Shown here: in pieces, positions 1-12,232 of the stretch
Layout: each line of letters begins with the position of its first letter
Numbering within the stretch: the stretch's first letter is position 1
DNA from: Sphaerolaimus hirsutus
Lineage: Eukaryota > Nematoda > Chromadorea > Monhysterida > Sphaerolaimidae
Length of the DNA stretch: 64,000 bases
Assembly: GCA_964036195.1 (NCBI GenBank)
Contig: OZ038455.1
Span: forward strand, 17,067,855-17,131,854
Reading direction: 5' to 3'
The notes under the pieces: generated by a model
Told to the model about the DNA's origin: nothing
The model's input: the letters and a program-made list of their open reading frames with translations, nothing else
Databases searched by the model: none
Program-made: the position numbers and the translations under genes

Positions 1-17
1 TGATTTACGTCTCGTGT

Positions 18-174
18 TGGAAGCGTGCCAATGATCATTAAATCATGTGATTTCCGTAAAAAGATGAAAAAAATTCATCGATGTGTATATGTTAATAAAT
101 AACACTATAACAACAATCAATTTTGTCATCTTTTTATGAAACTCGCATGCGTTAACCATCGTTGGCACACTTCC
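18..174. mobile_element. Foldback MITE, TGGAAGCGTGCCAA type, copy 1
   Basis: The ends are inverted: TGGAAGCGTGCCAATGAT on the left and ATCGTTGGCACACTTCCA on the right. The interior has a conserved ATCATG(C/T)GATTTCCGTAAAAA stretch. Close copy at 17544-17701 and a diverged one at 62911-63107. No protein is encoded. Confidence 0.6.
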
Positions 175-484
175 AGCTGGAACCACGCGTGCAAGGTGTA
201 AAGTAAGCCGAGTATATCATGATTCATAAATTTATCATGCATTTTGTAGTGTTCTGTAGTATATTCAATCAGCTACTGCAATTTGAAGAATAATTATTGG
301 GTATATCATATAAAGTGTGAAAAAGCGAACTAAATATTTTCAGTTGACCGAAAACCTCGATAAAATAATGCGGTTTTTTTAACACTAATGCATAATTTTA
401 CTGAACAATAAAACATATGTACTAAATAATTTTCAGTACACGCAATAGAAAACGGATTATCTGCATCGCCTACAGTGATCTAAT

Positions 485-684
485 GGCACTGCGCACACTA
501 GTTCACTGCCAGACTTTGGTAAACTCATAAATCGGCTTTGAACGCATTTGAGTTTACCAGAATGAGGTGTCTGTCAACTGCAGTTGATGGGATGAGGAAT
601 AACTCATTCTAGTAAACTCAAATGCGTTCAAAGACGATTTATGAGTTTGCCAAAATCTAGCAGTAAACTAGTGTGCGCACGCGC
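485..684. mobile_element. Hairpin MITE with 3-bp target site (GGCACTGCGCACACTAG)
   Basis: This 200-bp foldback has ends GGCACTGCGCACACTAGTT and AACTAGTGTGCGCACGCGC, flanked by AAT at 482-484 and 685-687. The inner arms (AACTCAAATGCGTTCAAAG and its inverse) continue the hairpin. Copy B has it at 36080-36279. Relatives at 22009, 24959 and 34237 also have 3-bp target duplications of unrelated sequence. That fits what is described for Zator-like elements, but the superfamily is inferred. Confidence 0.7.
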
Positions 685-687
685 AAT

Positions 688-1470
688 CTGTACGTACATA
701 CACATTTAAAAAAATAATACTGATGTGCATGAAAACGTCGACGAAGACACGCGATGCAAATAAGCGTGCTAAATACAGTTAGCCAAATTCCGAGCCAAAA
801 TAGTAAATATGCTTGCGGCAGAAGCAAAAACAAAAAAGGGAAATAAATAAGTAACCGGCGGAAAACTCGAACGAGATATCCAAAGCGAGACACTTATAAC
901 CGTCACTATAACATGTCCCTAAACTACAGAACGGTTGCAATGAATCGGGCTGCCCGACAAAACGTGTCGGGCAAATAGAATCCCGTCCCGTCTGGAAGCG
1001 TGCCGCAGGGCGCCGCAGCTAATAGATCACACAAATGGGGCCGCACAAAATTCCTCGGTCAGGTAATCAGCCCACTAGATCCAAATGCGTTCAATCATGC
1101 AAATCTGTCGGGCGCCCGACGGATAAAGTTGACAATTTTTGAAAATGGCAAAAGCGGCAGAGACTGAAGGAAGCAAACAAGCAAACGATATTGTTTTGCA
1201 ATCGACAAATGGATGATAAAAAGGGAGCATGAAGTTTGGTTTTGACGCTACATATTTATATAAAGTGTTCCATATTCACCGGATTTGAGTCGCATGATCC
1301 CCAACAGATTTTTAAACAATGGATGAATTTTTGCGCAACACGCAGACAGACAAAAGACACTTTATAGCCATTGCAAGCATTTGCAGTTTGATCACACCGC
1401 GCCGTACCTAGCCAAGTAAAAGACACTGGGAAGTATGGCACTGTGCGTGGGTTGCGTTCCAACCTGGAAC
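688..1470. other. Non-coding stretch of copy A with GCCCGAC/GTCGGGC palindromes
   Basis: No credible gene. Positions 947-1120 carry several GCCCGAC and GTCGGGC words in both orientations, also seen at 24277-24308 and 24653-24745. They look like decayed inverted-repeat debris. The open frame at 1256-1462 has no ATG context or splice support. Confidence 0.5.
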
Positions 1471-1961
1471 CATAGTTGTTAATGCGTATTTACTTTTACT
1501 CAAAAAGTACTCAAGTACTGAGTTAATACGCATACGCATACTTTGAAAAAAGTATCCGTACTCGTACTTTTTGAGAGTACTCGACTACAGTAGAGTAATT
1601 TTACCGAGTACAGAAAGAGTATTTTTCCATAATTTTTTGAAATGCTAACCATGATTTAACTACCTTTTGACAAAGAATACTTCCTCATATCAAGAAAACA
1701 CATTTTTGTTGTCCACGGTAAATATGCATATTTCCTCTTAAATTTTCCAGAAAGAAAAGTTTTTTTACTCGCTTTACGTTTTCCTGTAAGAAAATACTCG
1801 CGTTTACGCTTTCTCGGGAAAAAATACTTTTACTCTCGTTTACTCGCGAGTAAAAGTAAAAAAATTTACTTTACGCTTTCTGTACTAGCGGGGTGAATAA
1901 AAATAGAATACTTTACGCTTACGCATACTATGAAAAAAGTTTGGTACTTATAAAAATTCTT
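1471..1961. mobile_element. hAT-like family F5 (AGTTGTTA termini), shared by A and B
   Basis: The left end is CATAGTTGTTAATG; in copy B the right end is TAACAACTCTT, decayed in A. Flanks CCTGGAAC (1463-1470) and CCTGGAAG (1962-1969) form a near-perfect 8-bp target duplication. The interior is repeats of TACTTTTAC and GTAAAAGTA words. It corresponds to 37058-37532, so it predates the A/B split. Confidence 0.65.
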
Positions 1962-1969
1962 CCTGGAAG

Positions 1970-3774
1970 TTCCAAGAAAACGGCACGGGCGACAATGGAC
2001 ACCTGCAACTTGCTGTTGCTACACCGAAAGGCCCCGCATTACCAAACTTGGCTTGGGGGGGTGGGGGTAGGCTTGTTTCATTTTCGCAGATTCAAAACGG
2101 CATAACGTAGACTCAGTGAATTCACAACCGATTTTGATGGTTTTCAGAATTTAAAATGATAATAATGGTGTGTCGAATTGTAAAAATCATAAGAATTATT
2201 TTTAGGTTGTTGTGGTCAAATTTGTGACGAAAATGGTTACAAATATTTAAGTAATATCACAAGTACTAATTACTGTCTGTAGGTAATGTATTTACTCTGC
2301 TGCTTTGCTAGGATAACATACTGTACAGAGAATATTTTTGGTGAATACCTGGTAGGCAAAAAATGGACAAAAAAATCATCTAAATATGATGAAAGCAATG
2401 TAATATTTATGATAAAAAATAAAAAATGTTAGGTTCCCCATTCACATGGGAGAGGATAAATCACGCTTTAAATGTGTCAGCAGGAACTCAGCACCGAAGG
2501 GCAGGTGCCAGCACCGAAGGGCACCAGCAACAACTGGCACCGCACTGCGCCAGCACCAGTGCTATTCTTAAAAAAACCCGTCACGTGCCGATGGCCGCCC
2601 TGAAAATCGCCAAGGCGTACCGCACTACCACCAGTGCCGTTCGGTGCTGGCACCGTGTCAGTGGTGCTCCGGTGCCCTTCCATTACCAACCTTACCAAAA
2701 TCAAATTGACAAAAGAACAGAAAGTCCTCAAAAGTTGCAAAAATGGACAATTTCAAACGCACCCGGCAAATTACCGCAACGGAACCCAGCTGCAGTATTT
2801 ATCAGTGTTTGAATCCGGTAAAGTTCCCTCAGTCCAGGGCTGATTTTTGCTGGAACTCTGCTAGTGTAGCTACGGCTGTATAACATCTTTAAATGTGCAC
2901 AAATTGGACACGCAGTGAATTTGACCTTTAAATAGCAGACTTTTAAATTTAACTGGGCACTTGAGAAGTGTTGGAAATAGTGATATAACGCAACATAAAC
3001 TTTGGATCAATTTCTTTTTTAGGATAACGGGTATGAAAAATATTTTTCTTAGGTTTATGTAAAGGTGTAAACAGATATTTATAATGTAGTGTGTAGGATT
3101 GAGTTTCTGCGCGGTATAGATGTGTCATTAACGGTGTTAACGAAGTTTACATATAATTTTGTCACGCTGACACAGAATTGGGCACATAATTTGTGGCCAA
3201 TTATATACTGTATAACCCTACTCCACACATCACCCAAACACTCCCCCAGCCCCATTGAGAAATTTACTTTACACCACTTTTTTATTTGACATAATCATGA
3301 AAACTTGGTTTACGGCCGCTGTGGCCTCTAGCTGGAGGAGGGTTAACAATTTAAAAGTGTGTAAATAATATTCCCCCGAAAATTCCCCTCTCCCCTAAAG
3401 AATTTTGATGAGGGTAAATGCAATTGTCATAAATGAACAGATTTTTGTTCCTGTGATGTCATTTTTAAAAAATCTTTTCAACTTTTTGACATTCTTCTAC
3501 CCCTTCAATCAGAGATTTGGCATCTACACCAAGAAGGTTGAATGCCGAAATTGAGTCCGATTGGCAAAAAAACTGTGATGGACCAATTTTGATGCTATAT
3601 TGAGTCGCCGAAGCCTCCTCCACTGGTGTATACTAGGGAGGATATGGGCTACCCCCCCCCCCCTCCAATTTTATATTTGTACACTCCCTGTCGCTAAAGT
3701 CATGTCACACAAAAATAGTTGGTGCCAAAGTTGATGTGGAAGCATTTTTTATGTATTTCATATACAATAGGTAT
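1970..3774. other. Gene-free stretch of copy A with a decayed GGCACC element at ~2478-2690
   Basis: No gene is supported. Positions 2478-2690 are rich in GGCACC/GGTGCC words and end in CTTCCATTAC, as in the F4 family (TTCCATCACTA end), so I read them as an old F4 copy. The 128-codon open frame at 2426-2812 lies across this element. The rest is low-GC DNA also present in copy B, where 2436-4365 corresponds to the region that was tandemly duplicated. Confidence 0.5.
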
Positions 3775-4198
3775 CAGGGACGTATCCAGGATTTTTGAGC
3801 GGGGGGGGCTGCTTGTTTACGGAGGCCGGCGAGGGGGGGGGGCTCAGCCCCCCCCCCCTAAAATTTTAGCTACATAGTGGCGGAATGGCGCCATTAGTAG
3901 GCGCCACGCCATGGCGCCATTGGCGTTGGCGCCAGCGCCATGGAACGCTGTATATGTATGTAAATATACATACAAAACGGCAAAAAGTACAAAATTGAGT
4001 GTATTTATAATGATTTGTGGCCACATGTAGCAAATCTGATGATAATACCTTATCTTTGGTGAAGAATGCGCGCTTGCGCGCAAAATTTTTCATGCTGACG
4101 TTGAAAAAGTCGCATTTTCCGGTCACTTTCTGGTCTCGCCCCGGGAAGGGGGGGGGGGCTGCAGCCCCCCCCCGCCCCCCCCCCTGGATACGGCCCTG
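3775..4198. mobile_element. hAT MITE family F2, present in A only
   Basis: TIRs are CAGGGACGTATCCAGG and CCTGGATACGGCCCTG, flanked by ATAGGTAT at 3767-3774 and 4199-4206. Copy B has a single ATAGGTAT (39276-39283, again at 40695-40702) with no insert, a clean empty site. The interior has long G and C runs, palindromic GGCGCC words and a TTTGCGCGCAAGCGCGCA-type palindrome. No transposase. Confidence 0.9.
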
Positions 4199-4206
4199 AT
4201 AGGTAT

Positions 4207-5907
4207 ATATTGGAAATTCATTGGCGTAGCTGTGTTCTTCTGCACACTGCTTCCCCCATGAATAGTGAAAATAAAATTGAAATTACAAAATGTGAAAACC
4301 CAAAATGCTGTAACACACAAATATATAGCTGGTTCCATTCAAACTGATTGAAACACGGACCAGAGCATGGATAACATGGCATGTGGTAAACATAATGAGC
4401 TTAGAGCATGTGATAAGTAACATGACAAACGAGTGTTGATTTCCAGTGCACAACAAATTTAGAATTCCTACGCGCACGAATGGACTCGCTGAGAAAATCT
4501 ATTAGGAATTTTCTTTATTTCCCATTTCTTCCGCCCAAGAGGTGTTCGTTGTTGCCGTTTTTTATGTCAATCCCGCTGATTGTGACCGAAATTATTACCG
4601 TATTCCCTTTAGTTAGCCTAGGAAACACTCGAATACACCCCCCCCCCCACGCTACAGCACGAGTGTAATGCAAGTATAAATAGAATGATATATTTACTAT
4701 TCGCATGCAACTTAGCAAAGAGTGAAGCTGCACCCTGACACTTGACCGAATTATCAAACAGAGATAATTATTTATAAGAATGGAATCGTAAAAAAGCGAG
4801 TGCGTCGCGACAAGGCCGAACTTGAAGATGTAGATATGTATGAATATTGTAAATACAAATGCATAGAAATTACCTCTAATAAGATGTTTATTATAGTCAT
4901 AACAGAACAGTGTTCCGTGTGCACGGTCCATTGTCATGAATTACATATTTACCATATCCCTCTCAAAAAGCGTTTTGTAGCGCAAATTCTGGTGGGAGGA
5001 GTTTTCAAATTAAAAAATACTTCCCCTGGGGCTTTTTTAAAGGACCTGGGTACTCCAGTTCATAATAACTCTGCACACATAGGTAGGTATATTGGAGTCT
5101 TGCCAACTACGTAAACAGAAAATAGACTGGGTGAAAAAGTCGCCCAGACAAAAACACTGGTGCGGTTGGCAAGAATCCAAGACAGCGGAGTATGGTAAAT
5201 ATGGTAAATATGCAAAAAGTAAATTGTCAAAGTCATGTAGGTAAAACGCCCTGTAACATCTCAAAAACATGTAAAAGCGCCTGTAAAATGTCAAATGTCA
5301 TGTAAAAGCCCCGGTAAAATGTCATCAGTGACGCAAAACATCGCGCTGCTTGAAACTTGCTCTTTTACACGACTTTTGACATCTTACATGGAATTTTACA
5401 TTTTGCAGCGTTTTTTAAAGAGTATGGGACTAGCGCCAGAACAGGGGGGGGGGTGTTTATATAAAGTAAATTGAAAAAGTAAAAACTACAACTCACCACT
5501 AGTTTTGGATTTCGGGACATTTGTATTAGATTTCGGCGGTCTTTTATTTGGATCGGCAGCAGCAAAATACAGAAAAGTCACTTCGTTCAAATCTTTTACA
5601 ACACCCGATAGCATTGCCATTTTTGGCAACTTTCCAAAAGAAATATACGTTGTTTAGTAATTATGATAACTGATTGAAATGATAGACTGAATATTGCGGC
5701 TAGCTGCTGGATGGGGTTGCAATTTAGCGATTGAGTTTAGGTGTCTCACTCTTAATCATATTAACAAAAAATGTAAGTGAGACTTTTGCAATGAAAACAA
5801 CGTAAAAAGAACATTTAAACTTCACCACAAGATCAAGCACATTTAAAAATGGTGTTAAAAATAGAGACATAAAGATGTCATATATGTGCAACGGTAAACG
5901 TAAATAC
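4207..5907. other. Gene-free stretch of copy A; TGTAAAATGTCA words at ~5193-5340
   Basis: No gene is supported. Positions 5043-5050 (GACCTGGG) are the empty site for the 1.5-kb element at 41532-43031 in copy B. Positions 5193-5340 contain repeated words of the TGTAAAATGTCA/CATGTAAAAG type found again at 29893-30166 and 59420-59660. The 140-codon open frame at 4515-4937 (minus) is interrupted in copy B and has poor composition, so I do not treat it as a gene. Confidence 0.5.
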
Positions 5908-6035
5908 TAGAGTTGTTAAAATAGTGCTATATTTGAAAATGTAAATGTAAACGTTAATACTTTTTTCAAATTTTGAATATTTATACTTTAAGGAACTAGA
6001 ATATCCTGAGAACAGCAGCAGAAATGTAAAATAAC

Positions 6036-6756
6036 CAGAGTTGCAAAAGCGTATTTACGTTTACCAGAAATACCCGGTTATTCGGGTATTTATACTTACG
6101 TTTACGTTTACGTTTTCATAAAATACCGTTACGTTTTGTTACGTTTTCCTGGCCGAAATACCCGGGTACCAGAGAAAACGTAAAAAACGTTGTGAGACCC
6201 AAATTTGTTTTGGCAAAATGTAATTTCCGTCATAAATTTCCGACAACTTTAAAAATTTTGTGCGCCTATATATTATTCTATATAGTTAGACCCCACCTCC
6301 GTGCAGAGTATTACGTATTACACTTCCCGAACTCGAATTGTGCCAAATGCTTTTTAAAAAAGTCAGCGGATGCTGTTATTTAGTGGCTTTCGTGGATTGA
6401 TTTTGAGCTATTTGAAGATCAAATGTTTAATCAACTCTATGAATCGCCATAGTATAAATTTTTTGTGACAACACACTTGAGAAAACGTGAAAAATTTATT
6501 GAAAAACCGGCGAAAAAATAGAATGGCAACTTCCAAACGATGGTGTCTCCATAATAGAAAGTCGGTGAAAAATAGAAGGGCGCCCTTCTATAAGATGAAA
6601 CACGGTGATAATTTTTTTTTACGTTTACGTTTTATTTTACGTTTTCCCAGGTATTTTAAAAATACCTTACGTTTTAGTATTTATACTTTCATTTTGGAAA
6701 AGGTATTTACGTTTACGTTTACGTTTTCTAAAAATACCAGTATTTGACCAACTCTG
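6036..6756. mobile_element. hAT-like family F5, present in A only
   Basis: Ends CAGAGTTGCAAAA and CCAACTCTG are flanked by AAAATAAC at 6028-6035 and 6757-6764. Copy B has one AAAATAAC (44020-44027) and no insert. The arms consist of GTTTACGTTT and AATACC words. The middle (about 6250-6600) resembles the CTAATAGAAGGGC elements at 30966-31354 and 58045-58330. Confidence 0.88.
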
Positions 6757-7124
6757 AAAATAACATGTAAACGTTACATTTGAGGAGCACTCCCATCGTG
6801 ATGGGGAGTTAAAAAACACCATCATTTCCACACGTTTCTAGCTAGATGAAAACATTTAAACAGCAGAGAAAATGAAAACAAAGTATTCACCCCGATTCAT
6901 GTAAAAGATGATAAACCAAGTACATAAAAGCAGGTTGACAATAAATTAAAATTTATCGTTGGAAAAAGTCTTAAGAAAGCACCCGGCCCAAGATTTAATT
7001 AGGGAGGCAGTATGCCCACCACAACACTCAAATGAAAATGTATGCAGATAATGATTGATGCTAATGCAAATTTGATGGACCCTATTGATAAAATTTGGAT
7101 AATGATTCATTGCTATGTTTTCCC

Positions 7125-7491
7125 CCTAAAATTCGGCTGAGGAAAAAATACCCCCCCCCCCCTCGAAATACCCCACTAACATTGAATGTAAAGAGAACGT
7201 ACATGACAAATACCGCAGTTTGTGATTTTTACACTGCAGAACACACGTTAAAACTGAAGATTGAGTGACGTTAGGGAAGGGTTTATGTGTATATACAGTT
7301 ATATATACCCATAAAGACTGTACATCTATGTAATTGTTCGATTTTTCTACGCCCGAGTATGGGGAATTTCCGAAAATTTCTGGCGAAATAATAGACCCCC
7401 CCCTCGAATAAACCCCCCCTCGAATTATCCCCCCTCAAATTTTGCTGGCGAAATAATAAACCCCCTGGGGGTATTTCGAGGTAATACGGTA
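7125..7491. mobile_element. CCGTATTT-type MITE (CCTCGAAATACCCC), copy A
   Basis: The right end is GGGGGTATTTCGAGG then TAATACGGTA; the left end is decayed. The interior has the family's TAAAGAGAACGTACATGAC and TTTCTGGCGAAATAATA words. Copy B has different sequence here (44379-45440), so this interval is not simply an insertion. Confidence 0.65.
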
Positions 7492-7620
7492 CAATACAAT
7501 CCTTCAAACAATACAATCCTTCAAACAAAGTGACAAGAAATCAGCTGACATTACACAGTATGAAATACCCGGGTATTTCACTCACATAAATACATACGTT
7601 TTCGCAACTCTGGTCAATAC

Positions 7621-7899
7621 AAGTATTTAAATATGTATTTATGAGTGAGTACTTAAGTATGGTTTCGTAGCCACTCGAAGACAGACAGCCATTTCAAAAG
7701 ATAATGTAGAAATGCAGTGGCAAAATTTTTGCGTGGTTTTATTGTAGCCTGAACCACGATATAACGATATGCGGGATAGGCAATTCGAAATGTGCAAAGA
7801 ATAAAAAAGCCGCGCCATAATTCATGTTTTGTGTACAAAAATAGCTGCGCAATAAAAAATGGCTAGCGATGGAAATAAGCCGGCGGGCGACAAACGAAT
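7621..7899. other. Unique copy A segment, no gene seen
   Basis: This short stretch is shared with 45559-45837. The minus open frame at 7653-7838 is kept in both copies but is only about 60 codons and has no splice or start support. Confidence 0.4.
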
Positions 7900-7901
7900 T
7901 A

Positions 7902-8809
7902 CATGGTCCGGCTGAAAAGTCCCCGGGCAGTGCTCGCCATTTGCGCTAGGGGTCAGTTACGGTCATAAAATTTTGACAGGTTAAGATATCAGGTGTTTTG
8001 AGTTTTCACCCAAAATTGCACCTCTCTAGCTCCACCCACTGAGGAACTGTGGGGGTTTCAATTTCGGTCATTTTGTACTGATGTACAAATGGTGCTCTAG
8101 CTCAACGCTGCTTTAAGTTGTGATCTTGAAACTTTGTCTAGTGTAAGCCATCAGTGTTGGCAATGTGCTGTTAGTATTCAACACTTTCATACACATGATT
8201 GCTAAATGTAAAATTAATATACAGATCAGGGTGATGTGCAAGAAACGTGGGAACTGTGATGGATGTTTTTGGTGATCATCTGAGATCATGTTGTATTGCA
8301 GTGATTTTAATGTTGTTTTGTACTGTGCAGTAAATGAATTATGTGGATAAAATTCCCCTATGTTTAATTACTAATGTGTAGTGGACACATTACTTGTGTT
8401 CAACAGCAGTGAGTAGACTCCAAGGGGGGCTCCTATTTAGAGAAGGAGAGGCAGAATGATGAATTTGGTAGTGAGAGTAGTGACAGTAATGACAATAATG
8501 GACTAGGCTCATGATATCATAGCTAATGTTGGTTAGTGCTGGAACATTGCCAACACTGGTGGCTCACACTAGCCAAAGTTTCATGATCACAACTTAAAGC
8601 AGCATTGAGCTAGAGCACCATTTGTACATCAGTACAAAATGACCGTAATTGTAACCCCCACAGTTCCGCAGTGGGTGGAGCTAGAGGGTTGAAATTTTGG
8701 GTGAAAACTCAAAACACCTGATATTTTAACCTGTCCAAATTTTTTGACCGTAGCTTTTCCCCTAGCGCGAATGGCGAGCACTGCCCGGGGACTTTTCAGC
8801 CGGACCATG
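7902..8809. mobile_element. Mariner-type element with very long TIRs, present in A only
   Basis: Ends CATGGTCCGGCTGAAAAG and CTTTTCAGCCGGACCATG are flanked by TA at 7900-7901 and 8810-8811. Copy B reads straight through one TA (45838-45839). The inverted arms run several hundred bases (for example AAAGCAGCRTTGAGCTAGAG pairs across the centre). A TA target and a GTCCCCGG word near the tip fit Tc1/mariner; the family is inferred. No transposase frame. Confidence 0.85.
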
Positions 8810-8875
8810 TACAAGTCCGAGCTATTTTCATCATTCAATCTAAAATGTTAGAAAATATCAAGATTCATCTTCGGA

Positions 8876-9013
8876 ATTACCGTATTACCACGAATTATCC
8901 CCATTGAATTAACCCCCCCCCCCCTCAGAATGGACTGGGGAAATAATAACCCCCTCCCCTCGAAATAGCTCCCCCCCTCCGGAATGATGTAAATACACCA
9001 TGTATTTGTGCAA
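8876..9013. mobile_element. CCGTATTACC MITE, left part
   Basis: It starts TTACCGTATTACCACGAATT and continues with long C runs and CCTCGAAATAG words. It is also in copy B from about 45905. The right end is not found because the giant-hairpin element at 9014 interrupts it. Confidence 0.5.
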
Positions 9014-9279
9014 TGTAAACACCTTCCCTCCCGGTCACGTCCGGCACCCATTTTTTGATTTTACTTCTTACGTCCTATCCCCAGTTCTAGGGTGCCCCAG
9101 AGGCTGAAACTTGGGGGAAATATTGACGCAACCCCCTCTACTTCGCATGAATTGGGGGGGTGCACCAATACCTCCCCCAAGTTTCAGGTTCTGGCGGGCC
9201 TTCAACTGGAGATAAGGTGTCACAACTTACAAGTAAGATCAAAAATAGGGTGCTGGACGTGACCGGAAAGGTGTTTACA
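9014..9279. mobile_element. Giant-hairpin family (TGTAAACACCTTCCC), internally deleted copy in A
   Basis: Ends TGTAAACACCTTCCC and GGAAAGGTGTTTACA are both kept, but the middle is lost compared with the 1137-bp copy at 19116-20252. The same locus in copy B (46049-46948) keeps the middle and lacks the right end. No clear target duplication. No coding capacity. Confidence 0.7.
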
Positions 9280-11752
9280 TTATGTATTTATTACTGCTAA
9301 TTTGCATTGCAGCCACACATCAAAATCAAAAAAGCATTCGAAATCTCTAAATGTCGATTTTGAAGTTGTTGCAGAGTGACCAAGTTGTTGCAGAGTGACC
9401 AAGTTGTTTCAGAGTGATAAATATGCAGATAGTTGTGAACCGCCTAAAATGCAGAGTTGTTAAAAGTATTTACTTAACTTTTTACAAAGTAATAGTAAAT
9501 GCAAAGTTTTTTATTTTTACTCACCCCTAGTACAGAAAACGTTGAGTAATTTTTTTACTTTTACACTGCGTAAAAGCCAGTATTTTTACTCAGGGGGCGC
9601 GTAAAAGTGAGTACTTTTTCGAGTTTGTACCAGAGTTGTTAAAATACCGGTATTTTTGGAAAGTGTAAGTGTAAGTGTAAATACACTTTCCAAATTTTGA
9701 GTATGGATACCAAAAGTGTAAGGTATTTTAAAAATACCTAGGAAAGTGTAAAAAAAAGTGTAAGTGTAAAAAATTTTTTAGAAAGAGCTCTCACCGTTGA
9801 GCATTAAAAAACACCACTGTTTTCACCTTTAGATCACTTTATTTGTCATTTTCATGCATTTTTTCACATTTTACTGCATTTTATAAAACATTACAGACTG
9901 TAACAAATACTGTAGTGGTATGAAGTTCCCTAATAATGGCACTTTTTCAGTGTTGATATTTTACTGATTAAGCAATGCGATACACACTGTTTAAATGCAA
10001 GAATGGACATGCAGCAAATGTCAATGCAAAAGCCAGTCGACTTTGTGTCCAGCTGGTGAATTTCCATTGATCTTGTCCTTTTTTACAAAAGTATGATGAA
10101 CTGTAGAATACCATAAGTACTGATCAAAGGTTGGAGATCAAAGGCTAGTTGTGGGGATTCCGGGTCGGGTAGTAGGGTTTGGCCGTTGAGTCACGGAGTA
10201 ATGTCGACATACACGCATTACAGGCATTTGTGCGCGCTGGCGCTTTGCATGCTTTTTAATACATGGTAATGGGGTATGGCAGTGCTGAAATTGCATCTAT
10301 CTGCATTACTTACGCGTTCATTTCATTTATTACTCTTTTTTTCTAACGCAGGTGCAAACGGCAAGCGAAAACACGCGGCCACTTTCCGTAGGAATTAATC
10401 ACGTTTTCTTCTTCGAACAGGAGGGTTGGAAAAGGTGCATTTTCTATAACTGACTTAGTTCAAGCTTCGATTACAGCTCGACGTAAAATTCAAGCACAAA
10501 ATTCGAATGCAAAGTTGATTGCATAAAAGTTGATGATGATACAGGTATCCAACTTGTCATGGACGTCATGGTCAATTTTACTCATGTCCCTTTTCTGTAC
10601 AACTTTGAACCTCAAGTCTAGTGACGGTAAATAAAAATGGCGCCGGACGCCACAGAAAAGGCGCAATTTCTGGCCAGACCCCCTTCGCTGGAACGGCGCC
10701 ACGGCGCCATTGGCGCTTTTTCATAATTGGTCGGTAGACATATTGTTTTTTATACATATTTTATGAATACTTTTATTTTGTGTGGTCATCCATCCCGTTA
10801 CATCCGTGCTTCCATCGCCGCGATGAAAAAATTAATTTGTTTCACTTTAAATGTTCAGGATTACTTATTCAAATACTTATTAGTTACAGAAAACTATAAA
10901 TGTACAGACTTTTATTCTACAAAAATTTTTGGCAGGCTGACTTGCAAACAAAAATGCGAAAATTCGAAACCGTTCGAAATTTTTCGAAGTTTTCCATTTT
11001 TTATTTCCCTTGAAAAATTCGTAAATTCGTAATTTTAATAATTTTTTCCAGTATTTCTGGTTGAAAATGAGTGAAAATGCATCAAAATAATGCATAAACA
11101 CAATTCAATAAAAATGAGCAAACATATCTGCTTGGAGGGCCGTTAAAACAAAGGTGTATTCGAAATAGACCACAAAAATTGTAAAATGCAAAAAAACCTA
11201 GTTGAAATCATTTGTAAAAAAAGTTGAGGTAAATTTGAGACATTTGAGTCAGTAAAAACATTTGAGCAAAAACACTAAAAAAGCAAACACTTTTCTCCAG
11301 GGGGTTTGCCATCGTTACTGGACTAGCGCAGTAGACATGATGACAGACTGCGTGCAAACAATAATTGTATCCTAATAATAATTGTATTTTGATAAACACT
11401 TTTTATAAAGTGTTTCACATTCACAACAATGCCAGACATGAACTCACCCAGACACTTCACAAATAAAATATAAAAAATCTTAATAAAATACAAATTTGTT
11501 CATCATATTATTTACCTTATTCTCAGTTAATCCGGTGCTCATTATGCCACGTACTTTTTCATCAAAATCATGCATCAATACCTATTCGGAATGAGTGTGG
11601 TGGACTTCATCTACCTACATTTAACCGCGATTTTGTAAAGAGCACCATTTTGGCATATAAATAATGAACATGTCCATTTACATTGAAAATGTCAATAACT
11701 TTAGATTGCTATCACCTTCTTATTTTGGTTATACATTATGTATGCATGTGTA
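9280..11752. other. Gene-free stretch of copy A; F5 and F4 debris
   Basis: Positions 9286-10150 have no counterpart in copy B and contain F5-type words (CAGAGTTGTTAAAA at about 9456 and 9642). From 10152 the sequence again matches copy B (47385 onward). Positions 10617-10727 are an old GGCGCC-rich F4-like piece. GTCGGTAG at 10730-10737 is the empty site of the F3 insertion in copy B. No gene is supported. Confidence 0.5.
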
Positions 11753-11760
11753 GTAGTTCT

Positions 11761-12224
11761 CAGTGGCGTAGCCAGGGGGGGGGCGGGGGGGGCGGCCGCC
11801 CCCCCCCCCCTTCCGGGGTGGGACATAGAACTGTACGGAAATGTGTTCTCGTGCAACGATTTTGGGGTCATTTTTCAAAATTTTGCGCGCAAGCGCGCAT
11901 TTGTGCTTCACATTACAGGCATTTTTATATCACAGGTCGCGATCGGCTCAAGCTGGGTGAAAATGCACTTATGTCCATGTCGCTGTATACGTATGTGTAA
12001 AATACATACATTTACGGCGGTCTGTGACGCCAATGGCGCCATGGCGCGGCGCCTACGAATGGCGCCAACACCATGGCGTGGCGCTTACGAATGGCGCCAG
12101 CGCCATGGCGCAAGTTCCCTACTACAGGGGTCAAATTTTAGGGGGGGGGGGGCGCCGCCCCCCCCCCGTTCGCCGGGCTCAGTAAATAATCCCCCCCCGC
12201 TCAAAAATCCTGGCTACGCCACTG
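11761..12224. mobile_element. hAT MITE family F1, shared by A and B
   Basis: TIRs CAGTGGCGTAGCCAGG and CCTGGCTACGCCACTG are flanked by GTAGTTCT at 11753-11760 and 12225-12232. The interior has G/C runs, GGCGCC palindromes and TTGCGCGCAAGCGCGCA. The same insertion with the same target duplication is at 49551-50022, so it predates the A/B split. Long open frames across it are G-run artefacts. Confidence 0.9.
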
Positions 12225-12232
12225 GTAGTTCT

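Larger units (their letters stand above)
5908..7612. mobile_element. hAT-like family F5, long form, copy A (with nested insertions)
   Basis: It begins TAGAGTTGTTAAAA after GTAAATAC and ends CGCAACTCTG before GTCAATAC (7613-7620), an imperfect 8-bp duplication. In copy B (43898-45550) both flanks are intact GTAAATAC. It contains the A-specific element 6036-6756 and a CCGTATTT-type MITE at 7125-7491. No transposase open frame. Confidence 0.75.

Noticed and set aside
4515-4937. 140-codon minus frame in copy A
   Set aside because: Copy B breaks it (only the first 104 codons remain), it is Ile/Phe/Tyr-rich as expected from AT-rich DNA, and the C-terminal part depends on a C run.
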